From assembly GCF_000422725.1 (NCBI RefSeq), contig NZ_KE383909.1, positions 977,178 to 1,041,177 on the forward strand: a stretch of DNA of 64,000 nt. The letters are read 5' to 3'. Numbering within the stretch: the stretch's first letter is position 1; the number at the start of each line of letters is the position of its first letter. Shown here piece after piece: positions 52,779-60,578 of the stretch. The notes beneath the pieces were generated by a model. The model was not told where the DNA came from. It ran no database searches and saw only the letters and a program-made list of their open reading frames with translations. Source of the DNA: Flavobacterium subsaxonicum WB 4.1-42 = DSM 21790 (lineage in GTDB: Bacteria > Bacteroidota > Bacteroidia > Flavobacteriales > Flavobacteriaceae). Position numbers and translations under genes: made by a program.

Positions 52779-54176
52779 TTAATCAGGGTTGGCAAAAGTT
52801 CGGTACAGTTCGGCATTCGAGTTATAATATTGGTTCTCGATGCTTATTTGCGAAAGCTTTGCATTAACAAGGTTATTTTCGCGGGAGTTGATCAGGAATA
52901 TCGAACTCTCGCCAAACGAAAACAATTTTTCTTCAGAATTAAGCATTGTAGTATAATCTCTTACAAGGTTGTCTATTACCGCTTTTTGCCTTTTAAGCGA
53001 CTCAATTTCGGTTTGCTGCGCCGTTATCTTGTTTTTAAGTTCCAGCCTTTGCTGACCAAGCTTGTACTGCGCATCCTGAATTTTATTCTTGGCCAGTTTT
53101 AGGTTACCACGTTCCTTCCTTAAAAAAATAGGCATACTAAACTGCACGTTAAACTTATAATCATCGGTATTAAAACTGTCAAAATAAGCGGGTTCAGATA
53201 TGTAATTGTAACCCACATTAACTTTGGGCAGCAGCAAATTGGCCTTAAGCTGCCTGTTAACTTCTAATATAGATAGTTTGGTTTGCAACGACTGTATTTT
53301 AGGGTGGCCTTCGAGCTCGTTTACGTTTACAAAGGCAACATCGGTACGCAGTGTTTCCTGCAACGTTTCCATCAGGTTACTTTCAGGAACAACAGTGGTA
53401 TCAAGCTCTACAGGCACATCTTCAATCCATAAATAGTTAGACAATTTTAGCCTTGCCTTAGCCAGCTTTAGGCTGGCGCTCTCTAAATTAAGCTGCCTGT
53501 TGCGCACGGTTATGCCCGCCTCTACACTATCTATAGCAGGCGAATCGCCATACTCTATAAGTTGCTTTACCCCCTTAAAACGGGTACTGGCAAAGCCCAG
53601 GTAACTCTTGTAAAGCTCTGCTTCGGCATAGGTTTGTTTCCACTCAAAATAAGCGGCGCTTGCGCTGTACAACACCTCTATAGCCCTTAGCTTACGCTGT
53701 GCCTCGCTAAGCTGTATTTGCAGCCTGCCCTCTCTAACATCGGCCATGCGCTGGTTTATAAACAGCCCCTGCCCTAACGGCACGCTTATGCCTAACGATG
53801 TAAGCCCTGCCTCGGGCGTGCGGTTTTGGGGGTTAAAATACTGGCCCGATGTATCATCAAAACCGGCCTTAATTTCTATACCATACCAGGTAGGTATCTT
53901 AAAGCTGCTGTTTAATAGCGAATAATACTCGGTACCCTTAAATTCTTTATTATTATAGTCTACCTCTATTTTGGGGTCGAAACCACCACGGGCAGCCATA
54001 AGCGCGGCCTGGGCGTTGCTAATTTCTAAGTTAGCCTGTTTAACCATAGGGTGGTATTTTTTTACATACCCCAAAAATTCGGTATAGCTTAACTGTTCTT
54101 TATCAAACTCCTGCGCGTGTACATTGGGTAAACAAAATACCAGCAGCAGGAGATATATCTTTACAAAATGCATCAT
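52779..54176 (-). CDS. TolC-family outer membrane efflux protein
   Basis: 465 residues with a signal peptide (LLLVFCLPNVHAQ). Two related halves carry long heptad-type helices (about 45-110 and 255-330 in the first parts, 365-430 at the end), as in OEP/TolC proteins. It starts with LSYTEFLGYVKKYHPMVKQANLEI, the usual opening of the family. As a trimer it forms the outer-membrane duct of type I or tripartite exporters. It overlaps the HlyD gene by one base, so the two are translationally coupled. Confidence 0.92.
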   Translation of the reverse strand: MMHFVKIYLLLLVFCLPNVHAQEFDKEQLSYTEFLGYVKKYHPMVKQANLEISNAQAALMAARGGFDPKIEVDYNNKEFKGTEYYSLLNSSFKIPTWYGIEIKAGFDDTSGQYFNPQNRTPEAGLTSLGISVPLGQGLFINQRMADVREGRLQIQLSEAQRKLRAIEVLYSASAAYFEWKQTYAEAELYKSYLGFASTRFKGVKQLIEYGDSPAIDSVEAGITVRNRQLNLESASLKLAKARLKLSNYLWIEDVPVELDTTVVPESNLMETLQETLRTDVAFVNVNELEGHPKIQSLQTKLSILEVNRQLKANLLLPKVNVGYNYISEPAYFDSFNTDDYKFNVQFSMPIFLRKERGNLKLAKNKIQDAQYKLGQQRLELKNKITAQQTEIESLKRQKAVIDNLVRDYTTMLNSEEKLFSFGESSIFLINSRENNLVNAKLSQISIENQYYNSNAELYRTFANPD

Positions 54177-55528
54177 TATTTTTTATCCTTACTATTACTA
54201 TCCTGCCCATCCGGCTTATAAAAATTTGGTGGGAAACCATTAAGGTTACGCCATATTTCGTACCATATAGGCACGGTATCCAACAGGGCAATACTCTCGG
54301 CACCGGCACCTATACTCAACTGTTTAGGCCATTTTTCTTCGTCTTTATCCGGCGATACAAGTATCCTGTATTTGCCGTTAGTGCTAATAAAATTTTCTAT
54401 AGCCACCACACGGCCGCCAAACGTACCGTAAGAAAGGCCCGGCCAACCCGAAAATACTATGCGCGGCCAGCCGTCAAACCAAACCCTTACCTTGGCACCA
54501 CGGTGCACCAGGGGCAAATCTATAGGGTCTACATACGTTTCTACAGCAATATCGTAACCGGCAGGCATAATGCTAACAATGCCGGTACCTTCTTTAATGG
54601 TTTCGCCAATACCGGCCAGCAAGGCACGGTTTACATAGCCGCTTTGTGGGGCGGTAATGTAATACAGGCCGTTTCTAACACTGTAGTTTACAAACTGGTT
54701 TTCTAACTTGTTTACCTGCGCACCGGTATCGTACTGGGTGCTTAGTGCCGTAAACTTATCGCTGTGCGATTTAGATATCTTTTCGGCATACTCTGCCGTA
54801 ATACGGTTAATCTCTACACGGGCGTTAATAAGCTCGTTCTTGCTGCTTAGCAATTTATTTTCCTGCGTAATAATGTAAGCCTGGGCTTCCTGTAGCTTTA
54901 GCCTTTTTTGCTCTACATCGGTAAGAGGTTTTAAGCCCTCTTTATTAAGCGCGGTAGAACGGTCAAACTGGGTGTTGGCAATGCGCAGTTGCGTTTTAAC
55001 CGCCTCCAGATCCATACTGTCGCTTTTTATTTTTAGCAGTGCCTGTTTAATTTTGTTGCGGCCCTGCTCCAGTTTAAGCTGACGCTCTGTAAGTAACGAT
55101 TTTGCCTGAACCTCCAGCGAACCCACCTTTTCGCCATACGAATCGTACGCCATTTTCTTGGCATCTACCTGCTGCTTGGTATTGGATATAAGGTTAGGGT
55201 CAAAATAATCTTCTTTAATTTCCGATATAAATAGTATGGTATCGCCTTTGTTTACATAATCGCCCTCCTGCACAAACCATTTTTCAATTCGGCCTGCAAT
55301 TGCGTTATGCACGGTTTGCGGCCTGTGGTCGGGCTTAAGGGTAGTAACGGCACCACGGCCATCTATATTCTGTGTCCACGGTAAAAACAGGCAGGCCACT
55401 AAAAACACCAGGAAACCAACAATAATCCTGTTAAGCAGTTTGTAATGCGGCCTCCTGGCAACGCTGGTAATAGAGGCATATTTGCCCGGGGTAATAAGTA
55501 TATTGTTATCTTTAGATATGTTGAGCAT
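54176..55528 (-). CDS. HlyD-family membrane fusion protein
   Basis: 450 residues. A cytoplasmic N-terminus is followed by a membrane helix at about 33-50 (IIVGFLVFLVACLFLPW), then a lipoyl half (about 70-110: DHRPQTVHNAIAGRIEKWFVQEGDYVNKGDTI), a long coiled-coil hairpin (about 120-290) and the second lipoyl half (YYITAPQSGYVNRALLAGIGETIKEG) with a beta-barrel end. It bridges the inner-membrane ABC protein to TolC. Layout is the HlyD/PrtE type of type I secretion. Confidence 0.92.
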   Translation of the reverse strand: MLNISKDNNILITPGKYASITSVARRPHYKLLNRIIVGFLVFLVACLFLPWTQNIDGRGAVTTLKPDHRPQTVHNAIAGRIEKWFVQEGDYVNKGDTILFISEIKEDYFDPNLISNTKQQVDAKKMAYDSYGEKVGSLEVQAKSLLTERQLKLEQGRNKIKQALLKIKSDSMDLEAVKTQLRIANTQFDRSTALNKEGLKPLTDVEQKRLKLQEAQAYIITQENKLLSSKNELINARVEINRITAEYAEKISKSHSDKFTALSTQYDTGAQVNKLENQFVNYSVRNGLYYITAPQSGYVNRALLAGIGETIKEGTGIVSIMPAGYDIAVETYVDPIDLPLVHRGAKVRVWFDGWPRIVFSGWPGLSYGTFGGRVVAIENFISTNGKYRILVSPDKDEEKWPKQLSIGAGAESIALLDTVPIWYEIWRNLNGFPPNFYKPDGQDSNSKDKK

Positions 55529-55532
55529 AATG

Positions 55533-57188
55533 TTATAGCTTTATGTCGTTAATAATTTTACCATCGCCAATAGCTATCATACGGTTACATTTATCTTTAT
55601 AAATGTTGTTTTTAGAAGCCACAATAACGGTCCATTTATTTTCGGCAGATAACAGGAAATCTATAATTTTATCCGAAGTTGCCTCGTCCATCATACTGGT
55701 AGGCTCTTCTAAAAACAAAATGTTAGGCTTGTGCACAATGCTGCGCGCCAGCAATATTTTTTGGATATCTGATGCCGAAAGTTCGCTGCCACTGGGGTGA
55801 ATGTGAGTTTCCAACCCATTAGGAAAAGTTTTAATATACGGAGAGAGCTCTACCTTATCCAGTGCCCATTTTAAATCATCATTATCAATGGCGTTGTTGC
55901 CAAACAAAATGTTGTTGCGAATGGTACCGTCAAAAAGGGTTTCGCCCTGCAACAGTGTGCCACTTTGTGCCCTGTAGGTATCTTCGTCCATCCTGTTCAT
56001 GTAATCATCGGTAACATACATGGCACCGCTCTCGGGCTCCAGTATGCCCGATAGCAGGCGCAGCAGGGTACTCTTACCCGCTCCGTTTGCCCCTGTTACC
56101 AGGATTTTTTCTCCCTGAGAAATTTTAAGGTCGATATTTTTAAGTGATTTCTTTTCGGCACCCGGATAAAAATACCCCATGCTTTCGGTCTCAATAGTAA
56201 TGCCCCCCTTGTTAACATCGTGGGTGGTAGGTATGCCGTGGGTTTCCATATCGGTAACCTGGCCAATTTTTTCTACCGAGGTAAGCACATCATAAAACGA
56301 CTCCAGCCCAAAAATTACTTTTTCTACCGAGTTGATAAGCAATACAATTACAATTTCTGCGGCCACAAACTGGCCAATATTCATTTGATGGTTCATTACC
56401 AGAAACCCACCAATAGATAATAGGGCTGCCGTAACAATAACCTTAAAAACAACAAGCTGTATGTACTGTTTTTTCATAACACCAAAGTGCTTTTCGCGAA
56501 AGCTTACATACTCGCTAACATACTTGTCGTTTCGGTCAAGGGCATATTCAAACTCCCTTTTTTTTCTGAAACTGTCGCGGTTACGGGCAATTTCCTGCAG
56601 CCATGCCGCTACCTTGTATTTAAATTTCGATTCTTTAAGGCTGGTTTCCAGACCATCTTTATACGAAAATTTAAAGATGATGTACAAAATAGCAATAAAA
56701 AGCAGGCCTATAACCATAAAGAAGGAATGGTATAAGGATAGCAATATAATACCAAAACTAATTTGCAAAAAGGCTGTAGAAAAATCCAGCAGTAGCTTGG
56801 CCGTGCCTTTTTGCACCATAAGCGTATCAAAAAAGCGGTTGGCTTTTTCGGGGGCGTAGTTAAGGTGCATTTCTTTAAACTTAATTAAGGGCATGCGATA
56901 GGCAAACTCAAAAGACGAACGCACAAAAATGCGCTGTTGCAGGTTCTCTACTATACGCAGCTGCATTATATTTAGCACCCCACCAAAGCCTACAGCCAGG
57001 GTAACCAGGATTACAAGTATAATCCACGATACGCTAAACTGCCCACTTTGTATAAAGTTAATAATTGCCTGGACTCCCAGGGGCAACGACAGGTTTACCA
57101 AACCGGCAAACGCTGCATAAAATAGTATTTGATATACATCGCGCTTATCAAGGCGCAGTAAATTATAAAAACGTTGTAAAGGCGTCAT
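55533..57188 (-). CDS. ABC exporter with a degenerate ATPase domain
   Basis: 551 residues: six membrane helices in the first 310 and a nucleotide-binding domain after about 330, without the N-terminal peptidase domain of bacteriocin exporters. Walker A is intact (TGANGAGKST, 365-374), as is the Q-loop Gln (about 414). However the signature LSGGQ is ELSASD (469-474), Walker B reads LFLEEP with Glu in place of Asp (494), and the switch His (normally SHR) is Lys526 (VIVASKNN). ATP hydrolysis may be slow or lost. It forms an operon with HlyD and TolC (4-bp gap). The exported molecule is unknown. Confidence 0.9.
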   Translation of the reverse strand: MTPLQRFYNLLRLDKRDVYQILFYAAFAGLVNLSLPLGVQAIINFIQSGQFSVSWIILVILVTLAVGFGGVLNIMQLRIVENLQQRIFVRSSFEFAYRMPLIKFKEMHLNYAPEKANRFFDTLMVQKGTAKLLLDFSTAFLQISFGIILLSLYHSFFMVIGLLFIAILYIIFKFSYKDGLETSLKESKFKYKVAAWLQEIARNRDSFRKKREFEYALDRNDKYVSEYVSFREKHFGVMKKQYIQLVVFKVIVTAALLSIGGFLVMNHQMNIGQFVAAEIVIVLLINSVEKVIFGLESFYDVLTSVEKIGQVTDMETHGIPTTHDVNKGGITIETESMGYFYPGAEKKSLKNIDLKISQGEKILVTGANGAGKSTLLRLLSGILEPESGAMYVTDDYMNRMDEDTYRAQSGTLLQGETLFDGTIRNNILFGNNAIDNDDLKWALDKVELSPYIKTFPNGLETHIHPSGSELSASDIQKILLARSIVHKPNILFLEEPTSMMDEATSDKIIDFLLSAENKWTVIVASKNNIYKDKCNRMIAIGDGKIINDIKL

Positions 57189-57301
57189 ATATAGTAATAG
57201 TACAGAAAATTAATAGATAAGGCAGATAGGCAAAATGCCCATGCACAAGACTATAGAACGTAATTTCTATAAATCCTGAACAAAAATTTTGAGGGATATA
57301 C

Positions 57302-57703
57302 TTATGCTATAAATTCTGGAGGAGGCAGGTATATTTTGCTGTAAAAGCCAAATATAAATACCGGGTTGGCTATAAAAGCTTTATCTTTTATAGTGGCTTG
57401 CAGGTAATTAGCAGCAATACAAGCGTTATCTGGTAGTAAGTAATCTAAGATTACGGCAGCCTTGTTGGCTTTTTCGGCCTTGTTTTTGGCGTCGAGTTCT
57501 TCGTATTCTTCGGTACAGCCATCGCACTTAAAAATCTTTTTTAAGATGTTGGATATAATACCTTTAGCAGATGTTATGTGCGTGTTTTGCGTTAGCAGCT
57601 CTGTAACCGTATTGGATGCATTAAGGCTGCTGATTAAAAAATAGCCGATTAGCAGCACCTGAAGGCACTTACCAAACACACTATTTCTAACACTTTCTAA
57701 CAT
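57302..57703 (-). CDS. Small membrane-anchored or secreted protein of unknown function
   Basis: 133 residues. A hydrophobic N-terminal segment (about 11-28, LQVLLIGYFLISSLNAS) is a signal peptide or anchor. The middle is helical with a CDGC pair (FKCDGCTEEYEELDAKNKAEKANKAA), and the end is SKIYLPPPEFIA with three Pro, a pattern I have seen at the end of small Bacteroidota proteins encoded by efflux genes. It lies 113 bp upstream of the ABC exporter in the same direction, so it could be an accessory or even the cargo. No domain is recognised. Confidence 0.6.
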   Translation of the reverse strand: MLESVRNSVFGKCLQVLLIGYFLISSLNASNTVTELLTQNTHITSAKGIISNILKKIFKCDGCTEEYEELDAKNKAEKANKAAVILDYLLPDNACIAANYLQATIKDKAFIANPVFIFGFYSKIYLPPPEFIA

Positions 57704-57962
57704 AACTTTTATTGATACAAAACAACGATTGTGCCAAATAACGTAATTTTAGTAGCAATAACAAAGAAAATTAGAGCATTTAATGTGCAATATTAGAATT
57801 TCTAATATTGATATTGAGTTAGTTAGTAAATATTTAAGATAAATACTAACTACTGCTATAGATTGAATTTCAGCAATCTGATTATAGAATTTATGTGTAA
57901 GAGTCAAAAAATAGTATACATTTGATTATTAGCAACTCAGCCAAAAAAAATTACTATATAAA
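57704..57962. other. Divergent intergenic region with two inverted repeats
   Basis: The 259 bases hold a perfect palindrome with arms AATATTAGAA (57789-57798) and TTCTAATATT (57800-57809), one base between, and a looser pair AGTTAGTA (57821-57828) / TACTAACT (57844-57851). A TACATTTG box follows at 57917-57924 for the plus gene. No gene is visible. Confidence 0.55.
57917..57924 (+). promoter_or_regulatory. -7 promoter element of the FAD oxidase gene
   Basis: TACATTTG, 38 bases before the ATG at 57963; the palindromes lie 65 to 130 bases upstream of it. Confidence 0.55.
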
Positions 57963-59375
57963 ATGATTAACTCTATGCATAAATCGTACATTTTAATAGT
58001 AATGCTGGCACTGTTTTGCTTTGGCCCTGCCATAGCGCAGGACTCCTTAAACATTGTTAACGATGTTACCCAGCTAAACCCCATTACGGTAAGCCAGATA
58101 ATTGCGCCTACCACTACAAAACAAATAGTTAGTGCTGTAAAAACACACGATGGCCCTATTAGTATTGGTGGCGGTCGTTATAGTATGGGAGGCCAAACGG
58201 CTACCGAACGCGCTCTGCATATAGATATGCGAAGCTTTGACAGCATTGTTCACTTTTCTGAGACTGATAAAGAAATTACCGTACAGGCAGGCATTACCTG
58301 GCGAAAAATACAGGAATTTATAGACCCGTATAACCTATCTGTTAGCATTATGCAAAGCTACGCCAACTTTACCGTAGGCGGGTCGTTAAGCGTTAATGTA
58401 CATGGGCGATACATTGGTAAGGGGCCTGTTATACTATCGGTAAAAAAAATAGAGGTTGTGTTGGCCAACGGTACTATTGTAACCGCTACCCCACTACAAA
58501 ATAAGGAGGTGTTTTATGGCGCCATTGGCGGATATGGCGGCCTGGGTGTAATTACAGAGGTTACATTGCAATTGGCCGATAACGTAAAGGTGGAGCGTAC
58601 CGATAAGCTGCTTGCCATTAAAGACTATAAAGAGTATTTTTTTGATAACATTAAAAACGATTCCACTGTAATTTTTCATAACGCCAATATCTACCCTAAT
58701 AATTACAACAAAGTACGCGAGGTATCGTACAGGCAAACATCTAAAGAGGTTACAATAACCGACAGGCTTAAACCGCTGGACGAAAAATACAATGTAAATA
58801 AATATGCTTTTAAGGTAATTTCGGCAAGTTCTTTTGGCAAATGGATGCGGCAATATTTATTAGACCCTGCCCTATATGCCGGTAACCCTGTAGAGTGGCG
58901 CAATTATGAAGCCAGTTACGATGTGTTAGAACTGGAACCGGAATCCAGAATAAAATCAACTTATGTGTTGCAGGAATATTTTGTACCTGTTGGGCAGTTT
59001 GATTCGTTTTATCCTTTAATGGCTACCATACTTAAAAACAATAATGTAAACGTTATAAACATTTCTATACGCCATGCCAATAAAGACCCGGGCTCTTTAC
59101 TGGCCTGGGCAAAAACAGAGGTTTTTGCATTTGTATTGTATTACAAACAAGGCACTGAACAAAAAGATAAGGATGCTGTAGCTAAGTGGACACAACAACT
59201 TATAGATGCTTCAATTTCCTGTGGCGGCACCTACTACCTGCCCTACCAATTGCACGCTACACAAGTGCAGTTTGCACAAGCATACCCGGATAGCCCTTTG
59301 TTTTTTGAACTGAAAAAGAAACTCGACCCCACAAACAAGTTTACCAATAAGCTATGGGATAAGTATTACCCTTAG
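57963..59375 (+). CDS. Periplasmic FAD-binding sugar-lactone-oxidase-like enzyme
   Basis: 470 residues with a signal peptide (cleavage near GPAIAQDS); the ATG at 57975 would also serve. The PCMH-type FAD domain shows ISIGGGRYSMGGQ (with the His replaced by Tyr at the usual flavin link site), ITVQAGITWRKIQEFIDP, GGSLSVNVHGRY and GAIGGYGGLGVITEV. The C-terminal half ends in NVINISIRHANKDPGSLLAWA and LDPTNKFTNKLWDKYY, as in L-gulono/D-arabinono-lactone oxidases. It oxidises a sugar or lactone in the periplasm. Substrate unknown. Confidence 0.85.
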   Translation: MINSMHKSYILIVMLALFCFGPAIAQDSLNIVNDVTQLNPITVSQIIAPTTTKQIVSAVKTHDGPISIGGGRYSMGGQTATERALHIDMRSFDSIVHFSETDKEITVQAGITWRKIQEFIDPYNLSVSIMQSYANFTVGGSLSVNVHGRYIGKGPVILSVKKIEVVLANGTIVTATPLQNKEVFYGAIGGYGGLGVITEVTLQLADNVKVERTDKLLAIKDYKEYFFDNIKNDSTVIFHNANIYPNNYNKVREVSYRQTSKEVTITDRLKPLDEKYNVNKYAFKVISASSFGKWMRQYLLDPALYAGNPVEWRNYEASYDVLELEPESRIKSTYVLQEYFVPVGQFDSFYPLMATILKNNNVNVINISIRHANKDPGSLLAWAKTEVFAFVLYYKQGTEQKDKDAVAKWTQQLIDASISCGGTYYLPYQLHATQVQFAQAYPDSPLFFELKKKLDPTNKFTNKLWDKYYP

Positions 59376-59671
59376 CATTATTTAAAGCTACATTTTATGT
59401 TCATTAAACTACTAACTCCATAAAAGTAATTTGTTTTAAGGGTTACAAGGTATTTTAAAGTAAATGGTGTTGTTTATCTAATTAAAAGATTTAAAGGCTT
59501 TTATTTTGTTGTTATGCAAAAGAGTTCTGTTATGTACTTGTATTTGGGTTGTCTTAAAGCTTTTTCTTGCAAGAGTAATTTAATATTTTTTTGTAATTTT
59601 ATTTTTATTAAAAAAAGTTGGTGTGCACAATACACAATTAACAACAACTTATAAATTAAAATTATTTAACA
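59376..59671. other. AT-rich intergenic region, 296 bases
   Basis: Between the FAD oxidase and the YceI gene. It has many T and A runs, no open frame of note and no clear hairpin. I see nothing to annotate apart from a possible upstream region for YceI. Confidence 0.4.
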
Positions 59672-60349
59672 ATGAAAAAATTTAATGTACTAACATTGGC
59701 GGCAGTTACTTTATTTTTAACGGCATGTGGCGGAAAATCTTCTGAGGAAACCACAACTGTTGAAGAACAACAAGTTGCAGAAAAACAGGGAGAAGTTTAT
59801 ACCGTAAACGTAGAATCATCTAAAGTAGAGTGGAAAGCATTTCATAAAGGGGGTTTTGCGCCACGTTGGGGCACGCTTGCTATTAAGTCTGGAGAAGTAT
59901 CCTTAGAAAGTGGTGAGCTTACCGCCGGCGATTTTATAATAGATATGCAAGCTCTTAAGGTAGATCCTGCATCGGTAACCGAAAAAGATAAAAAATATTC
60001 TGAATTGGAAGGCCACCTAAAAAGTGCTGACTTTTTTGATGTTGAAAAAAATCCTACGGCCGATTTTAAAATAACTAAAGTGGCTAATTTAGACGCCCCG
60101 GCAAAAGATGATGCTACGGGTGCTAATAAAACTGTAAGCGGTAACTTAACACTTAAAGGCAAAGCCCTAAATGTTACTTTTCCGGCAAAAGTTACGGTAG
60201 TAAATGGCGCTGTAACCATACAGGCTAAATTTACTGTTAACCGCTCTGATTGGGATATTAAATTTGGAACTACAGAATCTGACCCTGCAGAATGGATGAT
60301 AAGCAAAGACATTGAAATTGGTATTGATGTAAATGCTGCAAAAAAATAA
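59672..60349 (+). CDS. YceI-family lipoprotein
   Basis: 225 residues. The lipobox LTAC (Cys19) is followed by a Glu/Thr-rich link, then the YceI barrel (about 42-222): YTVNVESSKVEWKAFHKGG, SGELTAGDFIIDMQALKV, LEGHLKSADFFDVEKNPTADFKIT, GNLTLKGKALNVTFPA and WDIKFGT. YceI proteins bind isoprenoid-type lipids in the periplasm; here it is membrane-anchored. No partner cytochrome is next to it. Confidence 0.92.
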   Translation: MKKFNVLTLAAVTLFLTACGGKSSEETTTVEEQQVAEKQGEVYTVNVESSKVEWKAFHKGGFAPRWGTLAIKSGEVSLESGELTAGDFIIDMQALKVDPASVTEKDKKYSELEGHLKSADFFDVEKNPTADFKITKVANLDAPAKDDATGANKTVSGNLTLKGKALNVTFPAKVTVVNGAVTIQAKFTVNRSDWDIKFGTTESDPAEWMISKDIEIGIDVNAAKK

Positions 60350-60361
60350 GATACGTTAAAA

Positions 60362-60407
60362 TTATGCCCTTACGTAGTAGCTTTTTGCTGCCTGAGTAAG
60401 GGCATAA
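60362..60407 (+). terminator. Long hairpin after the YceI gene
   Basis: A 12-bp stem TTATGCCCTTAC / GTAAGGGCATAA with a 22-base loop, 12 bases past the stop. There is no T-run directly after it, so termination is less certain than for the other hairpins. Confidence 0.5.
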
Positions 60408-60446
60408 ATTAATGTAATGCACAAATTACAGTAGACATATCTAATA

Positions 60447-60478
60447 CAAAAAAATATGCCGGGAACCACCCCGGCATA
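60447..60478 (-). terminator. Intrinsic terminator of the GH31 gene
   Basis: A 9-bp stem TATGCCGGG / CCCGGCATA (60455-60463, 60470-60478) preceded by seven A, which is a T-run on the minus strand, about 100 bases past the GH31 stop. Confidence 0.85.
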
Positions 60479-60578
60479 CTTGTGTAAAAACACAAAACGA
60501 ACAATAATTGAACTCCAAACTTATTTTTTATAGCTTAGCCTATCCAAACAATTGTTTATAAAGGCAAGCTTTTAAAAA

